This document shows, one piece after another, positions 18,475 through 26,738 of a DNA stretch of 26,738 nucleotides. The stretch comes from Haliea sp. GTDB taxonomy: Bacteria; Pseudomonadota; Gammaproteobacteria; Pseudomonadales; Halieaceae. Every line of letters begins with the position of its first letter. Position 1 is the first letter of the stretch. The notes below the pieces were generated by a model. It saw only the letters and a program-made list of their open reading frames with translations, was not told the DNA's origin and searched no databases. The translations under genes were made by a program, and so were the position numbers. Location: positions 1 to 26,738 of the forward strand of contig JADJAL010000049.1 of NCBI GenBank assembly GCA_016704305.1, read 5' to 3'.

Positions 18475-19596
18475 ATGACTGAACGAAGTGAAATTGCCAG
18501 GGCGAAACGTTGGGTAGTGAAAGTGGGAAGCGCGCTGCTGACCAATGACGGCCGCGGCCTGGACGAGGGCGTCATCTATTCACTGGTGGATCAACTGGCA
18601 CAGTTGCGCGCGGCGGGGTGTGAAGTGGTGCTGGTGTCGAGCGGCGCGGTTGCCGCCGGCATAGTGCGACTCGGTTGGACGGCGCGCCCGCACCTGCTGC
18701 ATGAATTGCAGGCCGCCGCAGCAGTGGGGCAATCCATCCTCGTGCAAAGCTACGAGACCGGCTTCAAGCGTCACAATATTGCGACCGCCCAGGTCCTGCT
18801 GGTGCACGACGATGTGCTGGCGCGCGATCGCTACCTCAATGCGCGCGGCACGCTGAAGACGCTGCTGAAATTGGGTGTAGTGCCCATCGTCAACGAGAAC
18901 GACACGGTGGTCACCGACGAAATCCGCTTCGGCGACAACGATACCCTCGCCGCGCTGGTGGCGAACCTGATCGATGCGGAAGTGTTGGTGCTGCTGACAG
19001 ACCAGCAGGGCCTTTACCTGGAGGATCCCAGGCACAACCCCGCTGCCGAGCTGGTGGAGTGCAGCGACGTGCATGATCCGAAGCTGGATGCGATGGCCGG
19101 GGAGGGCGGGGTGCTCGGCCGCGGCGGCATGGTCACGAAACTGCGCGCCGCCCGCCTGGCTGCGCGTTCCGGCACCGAGACGGTGATCGCAGCGGGCCGC
19201 AATGAAAACATCCTGGGCAGCATCCTCGCGGGCGCGAACGTGGGGACCTGGCTGCGCACCGGCAAGCAGCCGCAGAATGCGCGCAAACAGTGGCTGGCGG
19301 GCATGGTGCAAACGGCGGGCAGTGTGGGGTTGGACGAGGGCGCCGTGCTCGTCCTGCGGGACTCCGGGCGCAGCCTGCTAGCGGTCGGCGTGCGCGATGT
19401 GCGCGGGAATTTTGCGCGCGGTGACATGGTGTCCTGTCGCGACCCCCAGGGCCGCGAAGTGGCGCGCGGGCTGGTCAACTACAGCGCGGATGAAACGCGG
19501 CGCATCATGGGCTCGCCGTCGCGCGACATCGAAGCCATCCTCGGTTACCAGGCTGAAGAGGAACTCATCCACCGCGACAATCTGGTCTTGCTGTAG
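18475..19596 (+). CDS. proB: Glutamate 5-kinase
   Basis: This 373-residue protein has an amino-acid-kinase domain (KRWVVKVGSALLTNDGRGLD at the N terminus, VVLVSSGAVAAG, VPIVNENDTVVTDEIRFGDND, GRGGMVTKLRAA). A C-terminal PUA domain follows (LDEGAVLVLRDSGRSLLAVGV and a GLVNYSADETRRIMG segment). It phosphorylates glutamate to start proline synthesis and is normally feedback-inhibited by proline. It lies eight bases after obgE with a GGA ribosome site, so the two are probably co-transcribed. The obgE-proB order is common in gammaproteobacteria. It ends 20 bases from the convergent aldehyde dehydrogenase. Confidence 0.97.
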   Translation: MTERSEIARAKRWVVKVGSALLTNDGRGLDEGVIYSLVDQLAQLRAAGCEVVLVSSGAVAAGIVRLGWTARPHLLHELQAAAAVGQSILVQSYETGFKRHNIATAQVLLVHDDVLARDRYLNARGTLKTLLKLGVVPIVNENDTVVTDEIRFGDNDTLAALVANLIDAEVLVLLTDQQGLYLEDPRHNPAAELVECSDVHDPKLDAMAGEGGVLGRGGMVTKLRAARLAARSGTETVIAAGRNENILGSILAGANVGTWLRTGKQPQNARKQWLAGMVQTAGSVGLDEGAVLVLRDSGRSLLAVGVRDVRGNFARGDMVSCRDPQGREVARGLVNYSADETRRIMGSPSRDIEAILGYQAEEELIHRDNLVLL

Positions 19597-19616
19597 TTAT
19601 TGACTCAGTTATTGCC

Positions 19617-21157
19617 TCAGCTCAACCAGCGTCCCAGCGGCGTTTTCACCCAGAGGAAATCCATTAGCTTCTTCATGCCCTCGGCACTCTTGGCGCTGTA
19701 CGGATAGCCGCTCTGCAGCTTGCCGCCGAAGCGGTCGATCACGATGGGCATTTCGTGGCAGTAGCCGCGTATACCCTTCTTGCCGTTGACCTGGCCGATG
19801 CCAGAATTCTTGCGGCCGCCAAACGGCGCTGCGGGAATGCCGTAACTCACCGCCATGTCGTTGACGCTGCAGGCGCCCGTGTCGATCGCGGAGGCGAGGC
19901 GATAGCCTTTTTCCTTGTCCTTCGTCCACACGTTGCCGTTCAGTCCGAACTCGGAGTCATTGGCCAGCGCCAGCGCCTCGGCTTCGCTGGCGACTTTCTG
20001 GATGCACAGCACCGGGCCGAAGGTTTCCAGCAGCATGATGTCCATGCTGTTGTCCACTTCCGTGATCACCGTGGGCTCGTAGTACAGGCCGGGCAGGTTC
20101 GGATTGCGCCGCCCGCCCATCAGGATGTTGGCGCCCTTGGCGCGCGCGTCCTCCACGTGGGCTTCGATAATAGCCATCTGGCGATCCCAGAACACCGCGC
20201 CGATATCCTCGTCCCAACCGTGTTGCGGGCCCTGGCGCAAGCCCTTGCCTTTTTCCAGCACGAGGCGCAGGAATTCGTCGTACACCTCTTTCACCACGTA
20301 GATGCGCTCGGTGCCGCAGCAGTAGTGCCCGGTATTCATGCACGAGCCGATCCAGGCGCCATCGGCCGCCCGGTCCAGGTCGGCATCGGCGCAGACAATC
20401 ATCGCATCGTTGCCGCCGAGTTCGAGGTGCAGGGAATCAGCTGGCTGGCACACGCCTCGGCGACTTTGCGACCGGTGGCGACCGAGCCGGTGAAGGAGAC
20501 CTTGTTGACACCGCCGCGCACGATCGCCGCGCCGGTTTCGCCGTCGCCCAGCAGCACTTGCAGCACACCCTCGGGCAGGCCGGCCTGGCGGAAAATATCT
20601 TCCGCCAGTTTGGCGGAGAAGGGGGTGACCTCGGAGCCCTTGGCCACCACGGTGTTGCCGGCGAGCATGGCCTGTGCCGCCTGGTTCATCACCAGCACGA
20701 AGGGGCCATTCCAGGGCGTGATCAGGCCCACGACGCCCAGTGGTTTATAGAGGATACGCAGTTGTTTCATGATCCCGAGGATACCGTGCACCTTGCGCTT
20801 GCGCGGCTTGAGGAACTTCTCCGCGTTCTTGGCGTAGTAGCAGAGCTGGTCCGCCACCGAGAACACTTCCATGCTCATCGCGTCGGTGCGCGCCTTGCCC
20901 GTCTCCTTGACCACGGTATCGATGATCTCATCCTGGCGCTCCAGCACGATCTTCAGCGCGCGCTCTACGATCGCCGCGCGTGCCTTCATCGGCGTTGCGG
21001 CCCAGCCCGGCTGCGCTGCGCGTGCTTTCGCAATGGCTTTGGCGACGTCCTCGGCATTGGCGCAGATCAGCTCGCCGATCGGTTCCAGCGTAACGGGGCT
21101 GCGCAACTGCAGGTGGCGGTGGGAATCGGTGGATTGAATCGGTTCGTAGATAGACAT
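19617..21157 (-). CDS. NAD(P)-dependent aldehyde dehydrogenase, with one frame break
   Basis: This is an ALDH-superfamily protein of about 513 residues once joined. The first part (21157 to about 20434) has the cofactor-binding core: GVVGLITPWNGPF, AGNTVVAKGSEVTP and SFTGSVATGRKVAEA. After the break the second frame carries the catalytic glutamate motif LELGGND. It also carries the catalytic cysteine in NTGHYCCGTERIYV (codon 20321-20319) and LETFGPVL and FGGRKNSGIG-type C-terminal motifs. The join lies at about 20430-20434, where one restored base gives PVHLELGGND. Substrate cannot be read from the sequence. The ATG at 21157 has GGAGG upstream, and the promoter just before it contains a perfect palindrome, so expression is probably repressor-controlled. 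Confidence 0.9.
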
Positions 21158-21181
21158 GGCGTCCTCCAGGGTAGAGCGGCT

Positions 21182-21210
21182 AAACTAATGAGCATTAGTT
21201 TTACTGTCAA
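21182..21210 (-). promoter_or_regulatory. Aldehyde dehydrogenase promoter with perfect 20-bp palindrome (operator)
   Basis: On the minus strand the -35 is TTGACA (21210-21205), the spacer is 17 bases and the -10 is TAGTTT (21187-21182). A perfect palindrome, AAACTAATG-AG-CATTAGTTT on the plus strand (21182-21201), covers the spacer and -10, 25 bases before the start codon. This is the layout of a TetR/MarR-type operator; no such regulator gene is in the window. Confidence 0.7.
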
Positions 21211-21609
21211 TGTCTTTTGCGCCCACCCAGACTGACGAATGCAATCACCTCGGCATTATTAGTGGCTCTATTTGAAATGCAGTAGTCACGCGACAAAGGC
21301 GAATGTCATTTGTAATTTATGATGGGATTGTGCCTGCATTGGGACGTGCGTTGGTTGGGGCGCAGCAGTGATACATTGCAAACCAGAACGGATAAGGCGG
21401 CATGCTCGCCGCCGCGAACAATAATTCCAACATGACGAATTTCATAGTTGAACAAGTTGATTTGACGGAATCATTCGTAGGGTCTACGTTTAAAGTGTAT
21501 TTAATATTTGCTGTACTTCATAACACGCTGCGCTAACCAAACAGTTGTCTCCACGGACTTACTGATCGAACCCGCGAAACGCGTAAGGCTCGGTCTTCAG
21601 GAGCAAATT
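21211..21609. other. Intergenic region upstream of PEP-CTERM gene 1
   Basis: About 400 bp with lower GC than its neighbours. A six-pair hairpin GGCGGC/GCCGCC lies at 21396-21413 with no T run. Near 21574-21584 is a short CGCG-AAA-CGCG hairpin in the leader of the following gene. I see no gene. Confidence 0.5.
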
Positions 21610-22278
21610 ATGAAGCAATACAAGATGTCTGCTGGAATGTTACTCGCACTCGGAATGGCCATTACGCTGCCCGCGCATGCGATCCCGATTGGCGGTGTCG
21701 AGTTTCCGGAAGGCGCGGTTTCCTTCGCCGATACGGTCGTCTCTTATAGTTTGACCGCCAGCGTTCCCTCGGCGCCTCACCAAGGCGATTTCAACGCCCT
21801 CGGTATCCCCAATTACGCCGGCGTCAACAGCTGCCCGAGCCAACTGGGTTGTACGTTCGTTTCATTGGGATCCGGCGGCTCAATTGTTCTTCGGTTTGAC
21901 GATAACAAACTCACCGGCAGTAACAGCGCCGCCCTCGATCTATGGGTGTTTGAAGTCGGACCCAATGTCGAAGATACCTTCGTCGACATCAGCGTAGATG
22001 GGATGAATTGGAATGCAGTGGGCAAAGTTTTCGGCGCGACCGCAGGCATTGATATCGACGCGTTCGGCTTTGGCCTGATTGACCAGTTTGGCTATGTGCG
22101 ACTTACGGATGATCCTGCTGAAGGCGGTGGTGGTAGCGGCGGAACGGTTGGCGCTGACATTGATGCCGTTGGTGCAATTTCGACGGTGCGGACGCCAATT
22201 CCTGAGCCGACTACAATCGCGCTGCTTGTATTAGGCCTACTCACATTAAGTCGTCAGCAGCGTCGACTGAGGCGCTAA
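21610..22278 (+). CDS. PEP-CTERM sorting-domain exported protein
   Basis: The ATG at 21610, with AGGAGC upstream, gives 222 residues. A Sec signal peptide (MKQYKMSAGMLLALGMAITLPAHA) is followed by a beta-rich, aromatic and Asp/Gly-rich domain of unknown function. The C terminus is a classic PEP-CTERM signal: IPEPTT at residue 197, a hydrophobic helix and RRLRR at the very end. Such proteins are exported, processed by an exosortase and usually tied to exopolysaccharide or biofilm formation. No exosortase gene is in the window. A glycine stretch (EGGGGSGG) lies before the sorting signal. The longer in-frame start at 21508 lacks a signal peptide at its N terminus and is rejected. Confidence 0.85.
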   Translation: MKQYKMSAGMLLALGMAITLPAHAIPIGGVEFPEGAVSFADTVVSYSLTASVPSAPHQGDFNALGIPNYAGVNSCPSQLGCTFVSLGSGGSIVLRFDDNKLTGSNSAALDLWVFEVGPNVEDTFVDISVDGMNWNAVGKVFGATAGIDIDAFGFGLIDQFGYVRLTDDPAEGGGGSGGTVGADIDAVGAISTVRTPIPEPTTIALLVLGLLTLSRQQRRLRR

Positions 22279-22571
22279 AAGAATAAGTACCGGGTATCAT
22301 CTGCCGGATCATCTCGACCCATCTGATCCACTAGGCCGTAAACAACGGGGACGCATGTATTTCCCGAGAATCAATCAGCAAACTTGCGCCATAGAGAGAT
22401 AAGGGCTCTGACCCTTTATTTGCTAGGGCTCGACCCCTTAATTGGCCCCTTTGATTGTTGCCGAGAGTGCGATACTCACCAGCCAGACAATCTGCTCGAC
22501 ACACGCTGTTTATAGTTCCTATACTTCGTTGTCATTAATCATTCTCGAACCCGGCTCAGGAGTCAGCACAG
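22279..22571. other. Intergenic region with short GGGTC-type repeats
   Basis: It contains GGGGACGCATGTATTTCCCG and the next five bases (22347-22371), which recur with two changes at 25762-25786. It also holds two near-palindromes, AAGGGCTCTGACCCTT (22401-22416) and AGGGCTCGACCCCT (22425-22438). No gene is seen. Confidence 0.6.
22347..22371 (+). repeat. 25-bp interspersed repeat, copy 1
   Basis: This 25-base sequence matches 25762-25786 at 23 of 25 positions. It ends in TTTCCCGAGAAT. It lies 69 bases downstream of PEP-CTERM gene 1. Confidence 0.7.
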
Positions 22572-22616
22572 ATGACGCATACAGCGATGATGACCTGTGC
22601 TTCGGCGGGGGTCGGT

Positions 22617-22793
22617 ATGGAGTTCGCACGTCAGATAGCGGCGCAGGGGATCGCTATAGGCGCCACGCTCGGCGCCGGCGCGACGATCACGAAGGACGCC
22701 CCGGACCACAAACTTACACTCGAGCGCAGCATACAGCTGACGCTCAAGTGCTCGAAGCGTCCGGTCCCGCAGCCCAAGCGCTGGGCATGCTAG
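22617..22793 (+). pseudogene. Remnant of a GlmU-like C-terminal hexapeptide domain
   Basis: The frame through this stretch reads GIAIGATLGAGATITKDAP followed by DHKLTLERSIQLTL and KRPVPQPK. That is the usual end of GlmU: the last left-handed beta-helix turns, then T(V/I)TKD, an L-R segment and a tail ending WxRPxKK. Nothing upstream of about 22617 encodes the rest of the enzyme, so this is a truncated remnant of the UDP-GlcNAc pyrophosphorylase/acetyltransferase tail. It overlaps the corA start by a few bases in another frame. Recognition is from motif pattern only. Confidence 0.5.
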
Positions 22794-23716
22794 AAATCCG
22801 GCGCAGTACCGGGGCTGGACTGGAGCGACCCACGGTCCCATGCGCCGGATGTTGGTTGCACATCACGCAACCTGCGGCAGCCGACCTGGCGAGCGCGCGT
22901 GAGTTCGGTGTCCCTGCCTCGCTGCTGGATCACGTATCGGATATCGACGAACGTCCGCGTGTTGAGCACCTTGGGGAATGCGTGCTCGTCGTGATGAATT
23001 ATCCGCTGCGGCGCGATGGAACCTCGGGACCACCCTGGCGGACGCTGCCGCTCAGCGTGTTGCTGACCCCGCAGGGGATCGTCACCGTCAGTCAGGCAAC
23101 CACGCCGTTTCTCCAACCGCTGCTCGACGGCCATGTGCAGGGACTGTCAACCGATCGTGGAACTGAATTCGTCCTGCGCGTGTTCTGGCAGTTGGCAGAC
23201 GCCTGTCTGCGGGGATTGCGCGAGATCAACGCCGGCGTCGAAGCACTTGAAAACGAACTCAAACGCTCGATCAGGAATGAGGAAGTACTCGGCCTGCTCG
23301 ATTTCCAGAAGAGCCTGACCTACTTCGCGACCGGCTTGAAGGCCAATGAACTGGTGCTGGAGCGCCTGCAACGCGTTCCGACCCTGCACTGGGCTGACCA
23401 GGACCAGGAACTGCTCGACGATGTGCGCGTCGAACTGCGCCAGGCGGTCGAGATGGTGGAGATTGCCGACCATGTGCTGAGCGACATGATGGATGCGTTC
23501 GCGTCGATCGTGTCCAACAACCTGAATTCGGTCATGAAGGTCCTGACGTCGGTCACGATCATCCTGGCGGTGCCCACCTTGATCGCCAGTGTCTACGGCA
23601 TGAATGTCGGCCTGCCGGGCGCACACAGTCCGCTGGCCTTCTGGGGGATCGTCGCGCTGAGCGTCGCCATCTGCGGCGGGTTGTTCTTCGTGTTCCGGCG
23701 CCGGAACTGGCTCTAG
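22787..23716 (+). CDS. corA: CorA-type divalent metal ion transporter
   Basis: The ATG at 22787 gives 309 residues, a normal CorA length. An open frame continues upstream to 22442, but the extra residues are low-complexity and overlap the GlmU-like remnant. The cytoplasmic domain contains LLDHVSDIDERPRVE, a long helical segment (EINAGVEALENELKRSIRNEEVLGLLDFQKSL) and the pore-helix approach. Two membrane helices at the C terminus flank the signature YGMNVGLP (GMN at about 271-273) and end in a basic tail (FRRRNWL). CorA channels import magnesium, sometimes cobalt or nickel. No obvious ribosome site precedes 22787, so the exact start is uncertain. Neighbours give no clue to regulation. Confidence 0.9.
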   Translation: MLEIRRSTGAGLERPTVPCAGCWLHITQPAAADLASAREFGVPASLLDHVSDIDERPRVEHLGECVLVVMNYPLRRDGTSGPPWRTLPLSVLLTPQGIVTVSQATTPFLQPLLDGHVQGLSTDRGTEFVLRVFWQLADACLRGLREINAGVEALENELKRSIRNEEVLGLLDFQKSLTYFATGLKANELVLERLQRVPTLHWADQDQELLDDVRVELRQAVEMVEIADHVLSDMMDAFASIVSNNLNSVMKVLTSVTIILAVPTLIASVYGMNVGLPGAHSPLAFWGIVALSVAICGGLFFVFRRRNWL

Positions 23717-23828
23717 CGGAATTTAGCGTCAGGGCGCCGAGCTATCGCAGGAGCAGCGTCTGCCAAGGTGTGATGGCTGGACGGTTATGCGCAGAGCAAC
23801 AACCTGGGACGTTATTCAGAGCACCCTA

Positions 23829-25708
23829 TTACTCGTTGTTTTCCTCCCGTATGCCAAGTGGGCGATACCAAATCGCCGAGGTGTAGGCCCGCTCCTGTAT
23901 CGTGTCTGGTTGGTCCGCAGCGTGCGCCTGCCCCAATGCTATGGCGTCGAGTAGGGAGTGGCGCGCGGTGGGAATCTGGAGCACCCGCGCATAGTAAAAT
24001 GCCGGTTGCGTCGCGTCGAACATGGGATCTGACCACACAGCGGCGAACTGTGCAGCGCCAATGGAGTTGTCTACTTGTCCCGTTTTGAGGTCGACGGTGT
24101 TGCCGACCGCAGGCAATCTGCCGTCGGGATTGGGTACGCGCTCATCCGACCATGTAACGTCGAATACTTTCTCCTGCGATTTTCCCGATGCATCCAGCCA
24201 GCCTTTGACTATTTGTACTCTATCCAGATTGGCGCCCTTCGGGTCTTTTGACGCCAGGACGATAAATGACGGTGTATCGGACTGAGTTACACGCCACCCA
24301 TGGGAACGGCGCGCGTTCTGGCGCGTTGGCAAGCGATTCCTCGGTGTCCAGATCCGCTGGCAGGAAAGCAGCCCCGCCGTAAAACTGGACGACGATGCGC
24401 GGCCCGGTAGTGGCGTAGACTTCCCTGCGCTCTAGCGCGTCCAGAATATCTCCTGTGTATTTCCTTGCGCCCAGACCGCCGCCATCCCCGACGCTGACAT
24501 CGCCCAACCGGTAGCGCCGGGGCCATCGTCATTGAAGCCGGACGTTTTGTTGGCTGGAATGGAATCCGTCGCCAGTTTGCCATGGAAGTTGTCTTCTTCT
24601 GCCGATGACAGTGCGGTGTGCGAATCGGTCGATCCGATCACGCCAAGCCGATACGGATTTACCCCGAGATTCCGTTCAACTTCCATGCCTATTTTCAGGG
24701 CTTCCCTGACGAAGTCGCCGCGTTGCGGCTTGTAGGGTGTCCACTGGCGTTGGATATAGAAAGGGTAAACCTCAAAATCGGTAAACTCATCTTCCGGCGA
24801 AAACGAAGAGTGGGATTCTGAGTCGCCTTTAATCTGTGTGATTTCGGCGACGTGCTCCCATTGCTGCGCTGTGCCGCGGATTCCGCCGTGAACGGCTCCC
24901 CTCGCAGATTCGAGGCTGAAAACATGTAACCCTTGGAGATATTGGAGTTGTGGGGTATCGCCGAGAATCTGGCTCCGGTTTCCGTGCTGGTTTTTTCCAA
25001 CCATGCCCACAGGTCTTCTGGAAAGGGGCTGTCATCCAGGCCGAAGGGCTCGTACATCTGCGCTACCGATTTGTCGCTGTCCGTCAGAACGATACGGTGC
25101 AGGTTGGCGCCGCCGGGCAGTGAGCTCCACTCCCAACCGATGAGCGCGGTGAATACGCCGGGCTGATTGTACTTGTCTGCGGTCTCTGTAATTGAGCGCC
25201 AGGTGTCTATCTCAACTTGCCTGGGCATGGGCAGCAGAGACAAGTCGCCACCTCCAATGCTGCTGGCTTTGGCGTCTTCCAATGGCGTCAATTCCGGATC
25301 GGGCAGGACCCGGACAAACAGGTCGCGACCGGTGCCGTGATCTATGGTCCAGTTCAATACTAACGCGGCAACCTTTGCCTTGATCGTATCCCAGGGCCCG
25401 AGCTCTGATGTGTCGACGCCGTTGAGATGGATATTGCGTATCTGGCCCAGGAATTCGGCGTGGTCAGTGACTGCAAGAAAGTCCAGCGGCGTATCTATCT
25501 GCACCCGTGCTTTGTGGTACGGGTGTATTACTGGCATGCCGCGCGCGTAGCGATAGGCGGTATCGGGATCCCCTGTCAGATTATTGTTCGTGTAAGCATC
25601 AGAGGAGTAGGTGCTGTGTAAATGAGTGTCACCCCAGAGCAGTTGACGCTGCTCGGCTCCCGCATCGGCGGCTGCAAGCCCGAGCAGTAGAAAAATTGCT
25701 TTGCGCAT
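23829..25708 (-). CDS. Exported DUF3604 (PHP-like) protein with three frame breaks
   Basis: The ATG at 25708 gives MRKAIFLLLGLAAADAGAEQ, a short signal peptide. An upstream start at 25771 adds 21 residues without signal character. The metal-site motif DTHLHSTYSSDA (residues 27-38) and TDHAEFLG (about 81-88) are PHP-like and typical of DUF3604 proteins. Later parts, in other frames, include GVIGSTDSHT, a DALERREVYATTGPRI stretch and an SAIWYRPLG end. Frame breaks lie near 24864-24869, 24448-24452 and 24290-24302. The first two are each repaired by one base (giving AAQRQQWEHVAEI and QExILDALERRE), so the full protein is about 626 residues, normal for the family. Function of DUF3604 is poorly known; hydrolase activity is an inference from the PHP-like metal ligands. 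Confidence 0.82.
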
Positions 25709-25761
25709 AACATCCCCGGTTGAGTTCTTATTAGATCGCTCACAGTATATTCCAGAATAAT

Positions 25762-25786
25762 GGGGATGCATTTATTTCCCGAGAAT
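25762..25786 (+). repeat. 25-bp interspersed repeat, copy 2
   Basis: It matches 22347-22371 at 23 of 25 positions, in the same orientation. It lies between the DUF3604 gene start and PEP-CTERM gene 2. Confidence 0.7.
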
Positions 25787-25922
25787 TACTGTATGGCTAT
25801 CTACCATGGACATCCCATTAATACCTTTGTTGGTAATTCAATGATCTGCATCAACTAAAATTTTGGCAGTATTTGTATTCCGTTTACTAGACTTAAAAGA
25901 TCCAGTTTCGCCGGGGAAAATT

Positions 25923-26582
25923 ATGTCCAAGAGCACGTTGAGATTGCGGTCGATATTGGGGATTGCAGGAATTGCAATCGCGATGCAGGCTGGCGCGGGA
26001 CCCATCGTAAATGGCAGGGAATGGTACCAACCCAATGATGTCACCAACTATTCCTGGAGTGATTTCGATGCCATCTGTCCACTGGGGCTGTGCAGCGGCC
26101 AGATTGGCGGTTCCGGTCCCGACCTGACGGGCTGGGTGTGGGCTTCTGTATACGATGTGGGCGACCTTTTCCAGGCAACAACCCCTCACCCGGGCGGAAT
26201 AGCTAACTATACAGACGCTACTCCCCTCCAGGACCCTTTTTGGGCCTACAGTTTTCTCGGCGTGTTCGATCGCACCTATTACGAGGTTTCGCCACCCTAT
26301 GGAGCAATGGGCGTTTTTGGCCTGACATCGACGAGAGATAACACAACCGGGACTCCTTATTGGGGCGTGGTGGGAGCTTATATCAGCGGTTGGGTGGCGC
26401 CCGGTATGCCGGAAGTTGATGGAGTGGCGCGAACCGAATTGTCCACGGAGGCTTCGCCAGATGACCGCATCGGCGCATGGCTATACCGATATGATCCGGC
26501 GACAGTCCCTGCGCCGGCGACCATCCTGCTGCTCGCCATCGGCTTGGCTCAACTTGCTTGGACAAAGCGCGTGATTGCATAA
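25923..26582 (+). CDS. Exported protein with variant PEP-CTERM-like (VPAP) sorting tail
   Basis: The ATG at 25923, with a GGGGA ribosome site, gives 219 residues. The signal peptide is MSKSTLRLRSILGIAGIAIAMQAGAG. A domain rich in Tyr, Trp, Gly and Pro follows, which I do not recognise. The C terminus is VPAPATILLLAIGLAQLAWTKRVIA (from residue 195): a short V-P-x-P motif, a hydrophobic helix and a basic end, the PEP-CTERM plan with Ala where Glu is usual. VPxP-type tails are known to be processed in exosortase organisms, so it is probably a sorted surface protein. A longer start at 25863 adds residues before the signal peptide and is rejected. Confidence 0.75.
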   Translation: MSKSTLRLRSILGIAGIAIAMQAGAGPIVNGREWYQPNDVTNYSWSDFDAICPLGLCSGQIGGSGPDLTGWVWASVYDVGDLFQATTPHPGGIANYTDATPLQDPFWAYSFLGVFDRTYYEVSPPYGAMGVFGLTSTRDNTTGTPYWGVVGAYISGWVAPGMPEVDGVARTELSTEASPDDRIGAWLYRYDPATVPAPATILLLAIGLAQLAWTKRVIA

Positions 26583-26738
26583 ACAGTTTGTATGCAGATA
26601 CAGCAGCTGTTGGCGGGATTTTTTTGGCCTATCAGAAAGATATATTCTGATCCTCATCGAAAAATACAGTTGGCGTATGCTGTCGACAAGGTTCTATATA
26701 CTTTGGAAACGCCTTATCTGGACGCTATCACAGTTCGG
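26583..26738. other. Short non-coding end of window
   Basis: AT-rich sequence with a run of seven T near 26618-26626 but no strong preceding stem. No gene start is evident before the edge. Confidence 0.4.

Noticed and set aside
21525..21605. Possible cyclic-di-GMP (GEMM) riboswitch in the leader of PEP-CTERM gene 1
   Set aside because: A short CGCG-AAA-CGCG hairpin followed by AAGGCTCGG recalls part of the GEMM-I consensus, but the conserved GGGCAAACC segment and tetraloop/receptor pairing are not present.
22442..22786. N-terminal extension of CorA to 22442
   Set aside because: The extension is low-complexity, Arg/Asp-rich, and overlaps a better-explained GlmU-like remnant in another frame; CorA homology begins at 22787.

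Overview
The window looks like a chromosomal segment of a marine-type gammaproteobacterium. The gene order metG-rsxABCDGE, the block rplU-rpmA-obgE-proB and the pair holD-rimI are all gammaproteobacterial. Two PEP-CTERM proteins next to a GC-rich core suggest a Halieaceae/Cellvibrionales-like or related lineage. That placement is an inference; there is no rRNA gene here to test it.

Layout. 1-5098 (-): a very long lipoprotein made of about 16 tandem Ig-like repeats, broken by many frame changes and running off the left edge. 5473-8101 (+): a family 2 glycosyltransferase, a HolD-like polymerase III psi subunit, RimI and an unrecognised acidic protein. 8022-13636 (-): the complete rsxABCDGE (Rnf-type) electron-transport operon, with rsxC carrying one frame break. 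13773-15855 (-): metG, also with one frame break. 16167-19596 (+): rplU-rpmA, a terminator, a repeat-filled gap, obgE and proB. 19617-21157 (-): an aldehyde dehydrogenase with one frame break, behind a promoter that contains a perfect palindrome. 21610-26582: an accessory stretch with two PEP-CTERM proteins, a GlmU-tail remnant, a CorA-type transporter and a DUF3604/PHP-like exported protein with three frame breaks.

How the genes fit together. The Rsx complex is an inner-membrane NADH/ferredoxin-linked pump or SoxR-reducing system, and its six genes are tightly packed (4-base overlap, 1-base overlap, gaps of 1 to 6 bases), so they are probably one transcript. rplU-rpmA supply ribosomal proteins L21 and L27, and obgE encodes a ribosome-assembly GTPase. 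The PEP-CTERM proteins need an exosortase encoded elsewhere.

The main non-genic observations are four. A family of two related compound hairpins lies between rpmA and obgE. A terminator-like hairpin inside a long-range stem lies in the rplU leader. A 20-bp operator-like palindrome sits in the aldehyde dehydrogenase promoter. A 636-bp two-domain periodicity runs through the Ig-repeat gene. At least five genes, including essential metG, have their frame broken by apparent single- or double-base indels, so sequencing or assembly error is the leading explanation for most of the broken genes.
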